NCBI RefSeq assembly: GCF_002902945.1
Contig: NZ_CP026101.1
Span: 992,001-1,056,000, forward strand
DNA from: Paraburkholderia caribensis
GTDB taxonomy: Bacteria > Pseudomonadota > Gammaproteobacteria > Burkholderiales > Burkholderiaceae
DNA length: 64,000 nt
Direction of reading: 5' to 3'
The position numbers and the translations under genes are program-made. Shown piece by piece: positions 45,371 to 54,963 of this stretch. Numbering within the stretch: position 1 is the first letter of the stretch; each line of letters opens with the position of its first letter. The notes beneath the pieces were generated by a model. The model was given only the letters and a program-made list of their open reading frames with translations. It had not been told where the DNA came from and ran no database searches.

Positions 45371-45393
45371 GTAACGGCTGTTACGGCCGTAAC
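45371..45393. promoter_or_regulatory. Overlapping palindromes upstream of rpoE
   Basis: GTTACGGCCGTAAC at 45380-45393 is a perfect 14-bp palindrome, and it overlaps GTAAC...GTTAC at 45371-45384. The block lies about 70 bp before rpoE and may be an operator or alternative hairpin. A clear sigmaE promoter was not found. Confidence 0.5.
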
Positions 45394-45460
45394 GTGCCAC
45401 AGTGAGGGGGACGCTACAATGGTGCCCCGCTACACGCGCAAAAGTTAACGGATTTATCAG

Positions 45461-46060
45461 GTGAGCGAAAAAGAAATAGATCAGGTGCTGGTTGAGCGCG
45501 TCCAGAATGGCGACAAGGCCGCGTTCGAGCTGCTGGTCGCCAAGTATCATCGCAAGATCATCCGCCTGATCTCGCGCCTCGTGCGGGATCCCGCCGAGGT
45601 CGAGGATGTGGCCCAGGATGCCTTCATCAAGGCATACCGGGCGCTGCCCCAATTCCGCGGCGAGTCCGCGTTCTATACGTGGTTGTACCGGATTGCCGTC
45701 AACACGGCCAAGAATTACCTTGCGACCCAGGGCCGGCGAGCGCCCACTTCGACGGAAGCAGATGCAGAAGAAGCTGAAACTTTCTCGGATGCCGACCAAC
45801 TAAGGGATATCAACACGCCCGAGTCGATGTTGATGAGCAAGCAGATCGCTGAGACGGTCAATGCTGCGATGGCGGTTTTACCGGAAGAGCTGCGCACCGC
45901 CATAACTCTTCGTGAAATTGAAGGTCTGAGCTACGAGGAAATCGCTGAAATGATGGGTTGCCCGATCGGCACCGTCAGATCAAGAATTTTCCGCGCTCGC
46001 GAGGCCATTGCGGCAAAATTGCGTCCGCTGCTTGACACGCCCGAAGGCAAGCGCTGGTAG
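45461..46060 (+). CDS. rpoE: RNA polymerase sigma factor RpoE (AlgU type)
   Basis: A 199-residue ECF sigma factor that controls envelope-stress genes. Region 2 lies in VEDVAQDAFIKAYRALPQF near residue 46, with YTWLYRIAVNTAKNYL following. Region 4 is LSYEEIAEMMGCPIGTVRSR near 155. It begins with GTG. The next genes encode its anti-sigma factor (rseA), RseB and MucD, the standard control chain. Confidence 0.97.
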   Translation: MSEKEIDQVLVERVQNGDKAAFELLVAKYHRKIIRLISRLVRDPAEVEDVAQDAFIKAYRALPQFRGESAFYTWLYRIAVNTAKNYLATQGRRAPTSTEADAEEAETFSDADQLRDINTPESMLMSKQIAETVNAAMAVLPEELRTAITLREIEGLSYEEIAEMMGCPIGTVRSRIFRAREAIAAKLRPLLDTPEGKRW

Positions 46061-46158
46061 CCGCTGTTCATACAGCAGCCAGGCGGGCCTCGCGGACGGC
46101 GGCGCAGTCTCTGGGTTAAGTGGTGTCACTACGGGTGTCTGTAAAGATGGGGAGCATC

Positions 46159-46794
46159 ATGGGGTCGGTTTCGATGCCAATGCAATCGAATGCGCAAGCG
46201 AACTCGCAAGGCGAGCGTCTGTCTGCTTTTGTCGACGGCGAACTGCTCGACGGCGAGCATCCAAACACAATTCTGGCCGCGCTGGGTCGTGAAGATCGTG
46301 CGACATGGTCGTGCTATCACCTGATCGGCGACGCATTGCGTTCCGACGACCTGGCCGTCAGTCCGGCAACGAGCAGCGCGTTTTTGAACGGTTTTGCGGC
46401 CCGCTTCGAAAGCGAGGCGCATGTGCTGGCGCCGGTTTCGGTGCCGGCCACGCGCCGTCTGCTGGCGCTGCGGCGCCGGGTCGTTCCGGCGTTCGCAGTG
46501 GCTGCTGCCGCGGCGACGCTGACGTGGATCGTGATGCCGCAGCTCTCGGGCGTCGGCACGGGCGTAACGCAGGTCGCATCGGTCGCGCCGCACGCAGACT
46601 CGGTGCAGCGCGTGGCGATGGCTTCGATGCCTGCCGCGACCACGGCTGAAGCCAATGTATCGGACGGCAACATCATCCGTGATGCGAGCCTCGACCAATA
46701 TCTGGAAGCGCATCAACAGTTCGGCCTTCAGCCCGTCGTATCGGGTTCGATGCCGTTGCTCCGCGCGGCTTCTCTGACCACGCAGGGCCACTAG
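46159..46794 (+). CDS. rseA: Anti-sigma E factor RseA
   Basis: A 211-residue inner-membrane anti-sigma factor. The cytoplasmic N-terminal domain (GERLSAFVDGELLDGEHPN near residues 15-33) binds RpoE. A single transmembrane segment lies near 112-128 (VVPAFAVAAAAATLTWIV). The rest is periplasmic and would be cut by DegS/RseP-type proteases under stress. The ATG at 46159 is preferred because GGGGAGC lies before it; ATG at 46147 is also possible. It is 4 bp before rseB. Confidence 0.9.
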   Translation: MGSVSMPMQSNAQANSQGERLSAFVDGELLDGEHPNTILAALGREDRATWSCYHLIGDALRSDDLAVSPATSSAFLNGFAARFESEAHVLAPVSVPATRRLLALRRRVVPAFAVAAAAATLTWIVMPQLSGVGTGVTQVASVAPHADSVQRVAMASMPAATTAEANVSDGNIIRDASLDQYLEAHQQFGLQPVVSGSMPLLRAASLTTQGH

Positions 46795-46798
46795 TCTG

Positions 46799-47839
46799 AT
46801 GCAGAGTCTGCGGTTGAAAAAAACGACTATTTGGGGACGGCTGCCGGCATTTCTGTTCTGTGCAGCCGTGATGTTGTCCGCCACGTCGCGCACCTACGCG
46901 CAAACCGACGACTCTGCCACCCGGCACAGCGCGGCGGAACTGTTGAACCGTGTTCATCAGGCTGCGCAGCAGCAGAACTACGAAGGCACGTTCCTCTATC
47001 AGCGCGGCAACTTCGTGCAGTCGTCGCGCATTGCCCACTATGCGACGCGTAACGACGGCGAGTTCGAATCGCTCGAAAGCCTCGACGGCAAGCCTCGCAA
47101 GATATTGCGCCATAACGACGAGCTATATACGTTCGTGCCCGAGCGGCATCTGTGCGTCGTCGAAAAACGGCAGAACAAGGACTCGTTCCCGGCGCTGATG
47201 TCGGCGAACGGCGAGCAGGTCCTGAACGTCTACGAGCCGAAGATGCTGGGCACGGACCGCGTGGCGGGCATCGAAAGCCAGGTCATCGAACTCGATCCGA
47301 AGGACGCGAACCGCTTCGCGTACAAGCTGTGGGCCGATACCAAAACGGGGCTGCTGTTACGCGCGCAGACGCTCGACCCGAGCGGTGAGGTGCTCGAGCA
47401 GATGTCGTTTTCGCAGATTCGCATCGGCGTGCCCGTGGACAAGGCGTCGATAGCCAGCGGGATCAAGAACACATCGGGATGGACGGTGGTGCGCCCGCCC
47501 GTCGAGCCCGTCGATATGGAAGCGCAGGGCTGGCAGATCGCGTCGCCTGTCGCGGGTTTCCGCAAGATTCGCGAGCTGCGCCGGCCGATGGCGGCGCACG
47601 ATCCGGCCAATCCGCCCATTCCCGTCGACCAGATGGTGTTCTCCGACGGTCTCGCCGCGATCTCGATTTTCGTCGAGCCCGTCGAGAAGAGCACCCGCAA
47701 GGAAGGCGCGGGAAGCAGCGGCGCAACGCACGTGCTGGTCAAGCGGCGCGGCGATTTCTGGATCACCTTGCTCGGGGAAGTGCCTCAGACCACGTTGCAG
47801 CAATTTGCGGCTGCCATAGAATACAAGCCTTCCAGGTAA
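46799..47839 (+). CDS. rseB: Sigma E regulatory protein RseB/MucB
   Basis: A 346-residue periplasmic protein that binds RseA and senses mislocalised lipoproteins or envelope damage. A signal peptide covers about residues 1-33. The N-terminal LolA-like domain includes NYEGTFLYQRGNFVQSSRI near 61-79, and the smaller C-terminal domain ends in DFWITLLGEVPQTTLQQFA. It follows rseA by 4 bp and precedes mucD by 19 bp. Confidence 0.94.
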   Translation: MQSLRLKKTTIWGRLPAFLFCAAVMLSATSRTYAQTDDSATRHSAAELLNRVHQAAQQQNYEGTFLYQRGNFVQSSRIAHYATRNDGEFESLESLDGKPRKILRHNDELYTFVPERHLCVVEKRQNKDSFPALMSANGEQVLNVYEPKMLGTDRVAGIESQVIELDPKDANRFAYKLWADTKTGLLLRAQTLDPSGEVLEQMSFSQIRIGVPVDKASIASGIKNTSGWTVVRPPVEPVDMEAQGWQIASPVAGFRKIRELRRPMAAHDPANPPIPVDQMVFSDGLAAISIFVEPVEKSTRKEGAGSSGATHVLVKRRGDFWITLLGEVPQTTLQQFAAAIEYKPSR

Positions 47840-47858
47840 TCCTTCGGTCCCCTACGAC

Positions 47859-49370
47859 ATGACGATTCTTTCGGTGCGCAAATTCTTCGCGGCCGCAGCG
47901 CTGATGGCTTGCCTGCCCTTCGTGCCGCATGCGGCGTCGGCGGCGCCAGCTGCCAATCTGCCTGATTTCACCGATCTGGTCGACAAGGTCGGGCCGGCCG
48001 TCGTCAACATCCGCACCACGGCGCGCGTCTCCAATAGCACGCGCGGTTTGCCGCCCGGCATGGACGACGGCGATATGTCGGAGTTTTTCCGGCGTTTCTT
48101 CGGCATTCCGATGCCTAACTCCCCGCAATCGCCGGGAACGCCGAATTCACCGAATTCGCCACGCGGGGGCAACAACGACCAGGACCAGTCGCCGGATAGC
48201 GGCGGCAGCGATTCCGAACAGAACAGCGGCGTCGGCTCGGGCTTCATCCTCTCGGCGGATGGCTACGTGATGACCAACGCGCACGTGATCGACGACGCGG
48301 ACACGATTTACGTCACGCTCACCGACAAGCGCGAGTTCAAGGCCAAACTCATTGGCGTGGACGACCGCACCGATGTGGCCGTCGTGAAGATCAACGCAAC
48401 GAATCTGCCCACGGTGCCGATCGGCGACTCGAACAAGGTGCGCGTCGGCGAATGGGTCGTCGCGATCGGTTCGCCGTTCGGTCTCGAGAACACGGTGACG
48501 GCGGGTATCGTCAGCGCGAAGGGGCGCGATACAGGCGACTATCTGCCGTTCATCCAGACCGACGTCGCCGTGAATCCCGGCAACTCGGGCGGCCCGCTGA
48601 TCAACATGCAGGGCGAGGTAATCGGCATCAACTCGCAGATCTATAGCCGCACGGGCGGCTTCATGGGCATCTCGTTCGCGATTCCTATCGACGAAGCGAT
48701 GCGCGTGGCCGACCAGCTGAAAACGGCGGGCAAGGTTACACGCGGCCGGATTGCCGTTGCGATCGGCGAAGTAACCAAGGACGTGGCCGATTCGCTCGGC
48801 CTGCCGAAAGCGCAGGGTGCGCTCGTCAGCAGCGTCGAGCCGGGCGGTCCCGCCGACAAGGCTGGCGTGCAGCCGGGCGACATCATCCTGAAGTTCAATG
48901 GCCACAATGTGGATACGGCGACGGACCTGCCGCGCATGGTCGGCGACACGAAGCCGGGCACGAAGGCGACGATTACGCTGTGGCGCAAGGGCCAGACGCG
49001 CGAACTGCCTGTGACCGTGGCCGAAATGCAGCCTGACAAGACGGCGAAGGTCGACCCGAAGAAGGCGCCGACGCCGAAGCCGCGCGCATCGAACGCGCTG
49101 GGCGTGGCCGTCAGCGACATTCCGGCCGACCAGATGAAGACGCTCAAGTTGCGCAACGGCGTGCAGGTCGACGCCGTCGACGGTCCGGCCGCGCGTGTCG
49201 GCCTGCAGCGCGGCGACATCATTCTGCGTGTCGGCGACACGGATATCACGAGCGCGAAGCAGTTCGACGAAATGACGTCGCATCTCGACCCGTCGAAGAT
49301 GGTCGCGTTGCTGGTCCGTCGTGGCGAGAACACGCAATTCGTGCCCGTTCGTCCGCGCGCGCAGAAGTAG
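47859..49370 (+). CDS. mucD: Periplasmic serine protease MucD/DegP family
   Basis: A 503-residue S1C protease that degrades or refolds envelope proteins. A signal peptide covers residues 1-28. The catalytic triad is visible: His in MTNAHVIDDAD near 140, Asp in DDRTDVAVVKI near 170, and Ser in NPGNSGGPLINM near 245. Two PDZ domains follow at about 305-395 and 410-495. An N-terminal Gly/Pro/Ser/Asn-rich stretch near 85-120 precedes the protease core. It ends the rpoE-rseA-rseB-mucD operon. Confidence 0.95.
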   Translation: MTILSVRKFFAAAALMACLPFVPHAASAAPAANLPDFTDLVDKVGPAVVNIRTTARVSNSTRGLPPGMDDGDMSEFFRRFFGIPMPNSPQSPGTPNSPNSPRGGNNDQDQSPDSGGSDSEQNSGVGSGFILSADGYVMTNAHVIDDADTIYVTLTDKREFKAKLIGVDDRTDVAVVKINATNLPTVPIGDSNKVRVGEWVVAIGSPFGLENTVTAGIVSAKGRDTGDYLPFIQTDVAVNPGNSGGPLINMQGEVIGINSQIYSRTGGFMGISFAIPIDEAMRVADQLKTAGKVTRGRIAVAIGEVTKDVADSLGLPKAQGALVSSVEPGGPADKAGVQPGDIILKFNGHNVDTATDLPRMVGDTKPGTKATITLWRKGQTRELPVTVAEMQPDKTAKVDPKKAPTPKPRASNALGVAVSDIPADQMKTLKLRNGVQVDAVDGPAARVGLQRGDIILRVGDTDITSAKQFDEMTSHLDPSKMVALLVRRGENTQFVPVRPRAQK

Positions 49371-49375
49371 GCGAC

Positions 49376-49645
49376 GTGGCCGGCGCGGTGGCATCGCTCA
49401 CGCTCTACGGACGCGCATGGTGCCACCTCTGTGACGACATGCGCACCGCGCTCGCGCCTTTGCTGGCCGAGTTCGGCGCGCGGCTCGAAGTGATCGACAT
49501 CGATGCCGATCCTTCGCTTGAAGCGCGTTACAACGATTGGGTTCCCGTGCTGGTTCACGAGGGCGTCGAGCTGTGTCATTACCATCTCGACGAAGCGCGG
49601 GTTCGTGCGGCGCTGGCGGGGCATGACGCCACGCCGCCGCGTTGA
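49376..49645 (+). CDS. Glutaredoxin family protein (DUF836-like)
   Basis: An 89-residue thioredoxin-fold protein starting with GTG. The redox motif WCHLCDDM lies near residues 15-22, and the cis-proline region is WVPVLVHEG near 54-62. It should act in thiol-disulfide exchange. It begins 5 bp after mucD, which suggests co-transcription. The substrate is unknown. Confidence 0.85.
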   Translation: MAGAVASLTLYGRAWCHLCDDMRTALAPLLAEFGARLEVIDIDADPSLEARYNDWVPVLVHEGVELCHYHLDEARVRAALAGHDATPPR

Positions 49646-49778
49646 ACGCAGCCGTGCGCTTTCGAACCCGCAGGGCGAAAGCGGGCACCCAGATAGCACG
49701 AATAACGCCCGCTGCCGGTAAGTCCCGCCCGCCGACCCCCTTTTCGGCTAAAATAGAAAGGTTTTTCACTTACTTACA

Positions 49779-49814
49779 AGGCGTGCTCCGCTATCGTCAG
49801 AGCGCGCCTTTTTC
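49779..49814 (+). terminator. Terminator-like hairpin before lepA
   Basis: AGGCGTGCTC at 49779-49788 pairs with GAGCGCGCCT at 49800-49809 with one wobble pair, followed by TTTTT. It ends only 17 bp before lepA. It may end the mucD transcript or act as an attenuator if a lepA promoter lies just upstream (TAAAAT at 49748-49753). Confidence 0.75.
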
Positions 49815-49830
49815 GCTTGATCGGCACTGA

Positions 49831-51624
49831 ATGGATCATATTCGTAACTTCTCGATCATTGCGCACATCGACCATGGCAAGTCGACGCTCGCCGATCGCA
49901 TCATCCAGCTTTGCGGCGGTCTGTCGGACCGTGAGATGGAAGCGCAGGTCCTCGACTCGATGGACCTCGAACGCGAGCGTGGCATCACCATCAAGGCACA
50001 AACCGCCGCGCTGTCGTACCGCGCGCGCGACGGCAAGCTGTACAACCTGAACATGATCGACACCCCCGGGCACGTCGACTTCTCGTACGAGGTCAGCCGC
50101 TCGCTGTCCGCGTGTGAAGGCGCGCTGCTGGTCGTCGACGCGAGTCAGGGCGTCGAGGCTCAAACGGTCGCGAACTGCTACACGGCCATCGAACTGGGCG
50201 TGGAAGTCGTGCCCGTGCTCAACAAGATCGACCTGCCGGCCGCCAACCCCGAAAACGCGATCACCGAGATCGAAGACGTGATCGGCATCGACGCCACCGA
50301 CGCCACGCATTGCAGCGCGAAGACGGGCTTGGGCGTCCAGGATGTCCTCGAAGCGCTGATCGCGAAAGTGCCGCCGCCGAAGGGCAGCGCGGACGCGCCG
50401 CTGCAGGCGCTGATCATCGACTCGTGGTTCGACAACTACGTCGGCGTCGTGATGCTGGTGCGCATCGTCAACGGCACGCTGCGTCCGAAAGACAAGATCC
50501 GCATGATGGCGACGGGCGCAGAATATCCCGTCGAGCACGTCGGCGTGTTCACGCCTAAGTCGAAAAATCTGGAAGAGCTGTCGGCGGGGCAGGTGGGTTT
50601 CATCATCGCCGGCATCAAGGAACTGACGGCGGCGAAGGTGGGCGATACCGTCACCATCGTCAAGCGTCCGGCGGCCGAACCGCTGCCCGGCTTCAAGGAA
50701 GTGAAGCCGCAGGTGTTCGCCGGTCTCTACCCCGTTGAAGCCAACCAGTACGACGCACTGCGCGAATCGCTGGAAAAGCTCAAGCTCAACGACGCATCGC
50801 TGATGTACGAGCCGGAAGTGTCTCAGGCGCTCGGCTTCGGTTTCCGTTGCGGCTTCCTCGGTCTGTTGCACATGGAGATCGTCCAGGAACGGCTCGAGCG
50901 CGAGTTCGACATGGACCTGATCACAACCGCGCCGACCGTCGTCTATGAAGTCGTGCAGCGCGACGGTACGATCCTGACGGTCGAGAATCCCGCGAAGATG
51001 CCGGACCCGTCGAAGATCGAAGAAGTGCGCGAGCCGATCGTCACCGTGAACCTGTACATGCCGCAAGACTATGTCGGCTCGGTGATCACGCTGTGCACGC
51101 AAAAGCGCGGTTCGCAGATCAACATGCAGTACCACGGCCGCCAGGTGCAGCTGACGTACGAAATCCCGATGGGCGAAATCGTGCTCGACTTCTTCGACCG
51201 GCTGAAGTCGGTGTCGCGCGGCTACGCGTCGATGGACTACGAGTTCAAGGAGTATCGCGCGTCGGACGTCGTGAAGGTCGACATGCTGATCAACGGCGAC
51301 AAGGTCGACGCGTTGTCGGTGATCGTTCACCGTTCGCAGAGCCAGTATCGCGGCCGCGAAGTCGCTGCGAAGATGCGTGAAATCATTCCGCGTCAGATGT
51401 ATGACGTCGCCATTCAGGCGACCATCGGTGCGCACATCATTGCGCGCGAGAACATCAAAGCACTTCGTAAGAACGTTCTGGCAAAGTGCTACGGCGGCGA
51501 TATTACGCGTAAGAAGAAGCTGTTGGAAAAGCAGAAGGAAGGTAAGAAGCGGATGAAGCAGGTGGGCTCCGTCGAAATTCCGCAAGAAGCTTTCCTCGCA
51601 ATTCTGCGCGTCGAAGACAAATAA
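49831..51624 (+). CDS. lepA: Elongation factor 4 (LepA)
   Basis: A 597-residue ribosome-associated GTPase. G1 is AHIDHGKSTLADR near residue 11, G3 is DTPGHVDF near 76, and G4 is NKIDLPAA near 131. The C-terminal LepA-specific domain ends in KKRMKQVGSVEIPQEAF. The length matches EF4. It is followed 19 bp later by lepB, the classical lepA-lepB pair. Confidence 0.98.
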   Translation: MDHIRNFSIIAHIDHGKSTLADRIIQLCGGLSDREMEAQVLDSMDLERERGITIKAQTAALSYRARDGKLYNLNMIDTPGHVDFSYEVSRSLSACEGALLVVDASQGVEAQTVANCYTAIELGVEVVPVLNKIDLPAANPENAITEIEDVIGIDATDATHCSAKTGLGVQDVLEALIAKVPPPKGSADAPLQALIIDSWFDNYVGVVMLVRIVNGTLRPKDKIRMMATGAEYPVEHVGVFTPKSKNLEELSAGQVGFIIAGIKELTAAKVGDTVTIVKRPAAEPLPGFKEVKPQVFAGLYPVEANQYDALRESLEKLKLNDASLMYEPEVSQALGFGFRCGFLGLLHMEIVQERLEREFDMDLITTAPTVVYEVVQRDGTILTVENPAKMPDPSKIEEVREPIVTVNLYMPQDYVGSVITLCTQKRGSQINMQYHGRQVQLTYEIPMGEIVLDFFDRLKSVSRGYASMDYEFKEYRASDVVKVDMLINGDKVDALSVIVHRSQSQYRGREVAAKMREIIPRQMYDVAIQATIGAHIIARENIKALRKNVLAKCYGGDITRKKKLLEKQKEGKKRMKQVGSVEIPQEAFLAILRVEDK

Positions 51625-51643
51625 GACTAAGAACTGGAACCCT

Positions 51644-52537
51644 ATGAATTTTGCGCTGATTCTTTTTGTGCTCGTGATCATTACGGGCGTGGCATGGGTC
51701 GCGGACAAACTGGTTTTTCTGCCAAAACGGCGCCGGGCGGCGGAAGCGGCCGTCGCCGAGTTCGACAATCAGCAGGCGCGCATAGGCGAACGCTTCGCCG
51801 ATGAGAACGCGCCCGCCACGCGCGCGCGTCTGCGTGACGAAAAGCTGCGCCAGCCGTGGTGGCTCGAATACACGGCGAGTTTTTTCCCGGTGATTCTCGT
51901 CGTATTCGTCGTGCGTTCGTTCGTCGTCGAGCCGTTCAAGATTCCGTCGGGTTCGATGGTGCCGACGCTGCTCGTGGGCGACTTCATCCTCGTCAACAAG
52001 TTCGACTACGGCATCCGCCTGCCCATCACGAATACGAAAGTCACGGAAGGCCGTCCGCTGCAACGTGGCGATGTCGTGGTGTTCCGCTACCCGAAGGACG
52101 AATCGGTCGACTACATCAAGCGCGTGATCGGCCTGCCTGGCGACGTCGTCTCGTACGAAGACAAGCAACTCACGATCAACGGCAAGCCTGTGCCCGAAAC
52201 GCCGCTGCCCGATTACTTCGATGAAGAGCGCATCGGCTATGCGAAGCAATTCGAAGAAGACCTGGATGGGCGCAAGAACCGCATTCTCAATAACCCGGCC
52301 GTGCCGCCATTCATCGTCGGCGCGGAAGACTTCCCTTATCGCGATAACTGCAAGTACGACGCGCGCGGTGTCACGTGCAAGGTGCCGCCGGGCAACTACT
52401 TCATGATGGGCGACAACCGCGACAACAGCGCCGACAGCCGTTACTGGGGCTTCGCGCCGGACAAGAACATCGTCGGTCGGGCGTTCTTCATCTGGATGAA
52501 CTTCAGCAATTTGAAGCGCATCGGCGGCTTCCATTGA
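51644..52537 (+). CDS. lepB: Signal peptidase I
   Basis: A 297-residue membrane protease that removes Sec signal peptides. Two transmembrane segments lie near residues 2-22 and 80-97. The catalytic Ser is in IPSGSMVPTLLVGD near 106, and the Lys in DYIKRVIGLPGD near 160. GDNRDNSADSRYWG near 255 is box E. The length fits type I enzymes with two anchors. It follows lepA in the same operon. Confidence 0.97.
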   Translation: MNFALILFVLVIITGVAWVADKLVFLPKRRRAAEAAVAEFDNQQARIGERFADENAPATRARLRDEKLRQPWWLEYTASFFPVILVVFVVRSFVVEPFKIPSGSMVPTLLVGDFILVNKFDYGIRLPITNTKVTEGRPLQRGDVVVFRYPKDESVDYIKRVIGLPGDVVSYEDKQLTINGKPVPETPLPDYFDEERIGYAKQFEEDLDGRKNRILNNPAVPPFIVGAEDFPYRDNCKYDARGVTCKVPPGNYFMMGDNRDNSADSRYWGFAPDKNIVGRAFFIWMNFSNLKRIGGFH

Positions 52538-52721
52538 TCGCCACTCGCGCATCGCACGACGATGCGCACTGAACCCGCGCAACATGTCGCGCATCGCGCG
52601 CGACGTGTTATCACGCTACTTTAACAACGCGCGGTAACGTCGCTACAACACGCTTTTTCGGCGCCGGGGCTGCGAGGCTGACACTCTCCGCCCCGTGATG
52701 CGCCCGCGTTATACTCTGCAC

Positions 52722-53999
52722 ATGCCCCTATCTCCGTTGGAAAGCCGTTTGCGCTACGAATTTCGCAATGCGGAATTGTTGCGTCAGGCTTTAACTCACC
52801 GCAGTCACAGTGCCACGCATAACGAGCGGCTGGAATTTCTCGGCGACTCCGTTCTGAACTGCGCGGTGGCTGCGCTTTTGTTCCAACGTTTCGGGAAACT
52901 GGACGAGGGTGATCTGTCCCGCGTTCGCGCCAATCTGGTCAAGCAACAGTCGTTGTACGAGATTGCTCAGGCCCTGAATATTTCCGAAAGCCTGCGGCTC
53001 GGCGAAGGCGAATTGCGCAGCGGCGGTTTCCGCCGCCCATCCATTCTCGCGGACACCCTGGAAGCCATTCTGGGCGCGATCTTTCTCGATAGCGGGTTCG
53101 AGGCGGCGCAGACGGTCATCAAGCGCCTGTACGTGCCGATTCTCGATCACATCGACCCGCGCACGCTCGGCAAGGATGCCAAGACCTTGCTGCAAGAGTA
53201 TTTGCAAGGTCACAAGATTCCGCTGCCAACTTACACCGTCGTCGCTACCCATGGTGCGGCGCACAATCAGCAGTTCGAAGTCGAGTGTACGGTGCCCAAG
53301 CTGGACGTGAAGGTCTCCGGTTCAGGCGCGAGCCGCCGTGCTGCCGAGCAGGCCGCGGCGAAAAAAGCGCTCGACGAGGTGATGGCGGCGGCGCCCGCCA
53401 TGGTGGCCAAGCCGAAGCGCTCGAAGAGTTCGCGTGCGGCCAAGCACGCCGAGACGGAAATCGTGCCGGGCGTGACGGGCGTTCAGGCGGCGCTCGATCT
53501 GCGTGCGCCCGATACGCGCAGGTCCGATCGGGCATCGCGGGCCGAGGCGAAGCCGGTGACGCCCGAAGTACCGTCGGCCGGACAGGCGGCGGCTGCGGCG
53601 CCGCTCGCGGTCATACGCGCGGCGCATGTCGAGTACAGCCAGGAATCCGAGCGTGGCGAAAAGGGTGAGCGCGCCGCGCGTTCGGCAGACAAGCCCGAAG
53701 CGGTGCTGAAACTCGCCGAGCGTCCAGCAGAGCGCCAAAGCCAGGACAAGTTCGATCCACCGGCGCGTGCCGCGGAAAAACCACCTGAGAAGCCTGTCGA
53801 AAAATCGGCTGACAAGGCGTCGGACAAACCCGCCTACAAGCCCGCGGAAAAGCCTGCCGACAAGCCCGACACCAACACGCGCGGCGCGGACAAAGCCGCA
53901 TCGCGCGCCCGCGAGGCCGCGCCCGGCGCGAGCGCGGGCGATCTCGAACCCGGTGTCGCCGGCGCGGTGCACACCCGCGTGGCCGATACCGGTCATTGA
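52722..53999 (+). CDS. rnc: Ribonuclease III with long C-terminal extension
   Basis: A 425-residue RNase III that cuts double-stranded RNA. The catalytic signature ERLEFLGDS lies at residues 36-44, and ADTLEAILGAIFLD near 108-121 holds the second acidic pair. The dsRNA-binding domain covers about 155-226. The remaining 200 residues are low in complexity, rich in Ala, Lys, Pro, Glu and Asp with EKPxEKP-type repeats. Usual RNase III length is about 225, so the tail nearly doubles it. era begins 64 bp later. Confidence 0.95.
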   Translation: MPLSPLESRLRYEFRNAELLRQALTHRSHSATHNERLEFLGDSVLNCAVAALLFQRFGKLDEGDLSRVRANLVKQQSLYEIAQALNISESLRLGEGELRSGGFRRPSILADTLEAILGAIFLDSGFEAAQTVIKRLYVPILDHIDPRTLGKDAKTLLQEYLQGHKIPLPTYTVVATHGAAHNQQFEVECTVPKLDVKVSGSGASRRAAEQAAAKKALDEVMAAAPAMVAKPKRSKSSRAAKHAETEIVPGVTGVQAALDLRAPDTRRSDRASRAEAKPVTPEVPSAGQAAAAAPLAVIRAAHVEYSQESERGEKGERAARSADKPEAVLKLAERPAERQSQDKFDPPARAAEKPPEKPVEKSADKASDKPAYKPAEKPADKPDTNTRGADKAASRAREAAPGASAGDLEPGVAGAVHTRVADTGH

Positions 54000-54063
54000 A
54001 CGCTATACGACGTGGACGCACTCGATCTGACGCGCGTCCACACGAACCTGCCGTAGTACGAAT

Positions 54064-54963
54064 ATGAACGCTCCCACTCCCACTGGTTTTCGCTGCGGCA
54101 TGGTCGCAATCGTCGGCCGCCCGAACGTCGGCAAGTCGACGCTGATGAATGCGCTGGTCGGCCAGAAGGTCAGCATTACGTCGCGCAAGGCGCAGACGAC
54201 CCGCCATCGCATCACGGGCATCAACACGATCGACGACGCGCAGTACGTGTTCGTCGACACGCCCGGCTTCCAGACGCGTCACAGCAGCGCGCTGAACCGC
54301 TCGCTGAATCGCGCGGTGACGTCGACGCTGTCGTCCGTCGACGCCGTGTTGTTCGTGATCGAAGCAGGCCGCTTCGGTCCCGACGACCAGAAAGTGCTGG
54401 ACCTGATCCCGAAATCCGCGCCGACGCTGCTCATCGCGAACAAGCTCGACCGCGTGAGCGACAAGGATTCGCTGTTCCCGTTCATGCAGCAAATGAGCGC
54501 GCTGCGCGAGTTCAGGGAAATCGTGCCGCTGTCAGCCAAGAACCCCGACGACATCAAGCGCCTGCTGGCGACGGTCAAGCCCTATCTGCCCGAAGGCCAG
54601 CCCATCTACGGCGAAGACGATCTGACCGATCGCAGCGAACGCTTCCTCGCGGCGGAAATCCTGCGCGAGAAAGTGTTCCGCTGGACGGGCGACGAACTGC
54701 CGTACACGAGCACGGTGCTGATCGACAAGTTCGAGACGGAAGGGCGTCTGCGCCGCATTTTCGCGACGATCCTGGTCGAGCGCGATATGCACAAGGCGAT
54801 GATCATTGGCCAGAAGGGTGCGAAGCTGAAGCAGATCAGCACGGAGGCGCGCCTCGACATGGAGAAGCTGTTCGACGGCCCCGTGTATCTCGAGACGTTC
54901 ATCAAGGTGAAGAGTGGCTGGGCGGACAATGAAGCCGGACTCCGCGCCTATGGTTACGAATGA
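54064..54963 (+). CDS. era: GTPase Era
   Basis: A 299-residue GTPase that binds 16S rRNA and helps 30S assembly. G1 is GRPNVGKSTLMNALVG near residue 18, G3 is DTPGFQTRHS near 65, and G4 is NKLDRVSD near 127. The C-terminal KH domain includes IIGQKGAKLKQIS near 244. recO overlaps its end by 35 bases, so the two are coupled. Confidence 0.97.
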   Translation: MNAPTPTGFRCGMVAIVGRPNVGKSTLMNALVGQKVSITSRKAQTTRHRITGINTIDDAQYVFVDTPGFQTRHSSALNRSLNRAVTSTLSSVDAVLFVIEAGRFGPDDQKVLDLIPKSAPTLLIANKLDRVSDKDSLFPFMQQMSALREFREIVPLSAKNPDDIKRLLATVKPYLPEGQPIYGEDDLTDRSERFLAAEILREKVFRWTGDELPYTSTVLIDKFETEGRLRRIFATILVERDMHKAMIIGQKGAKLKQISTEARLDMEKLFDGPVYLETFIKVKSGWADNEAGLRAYGYE

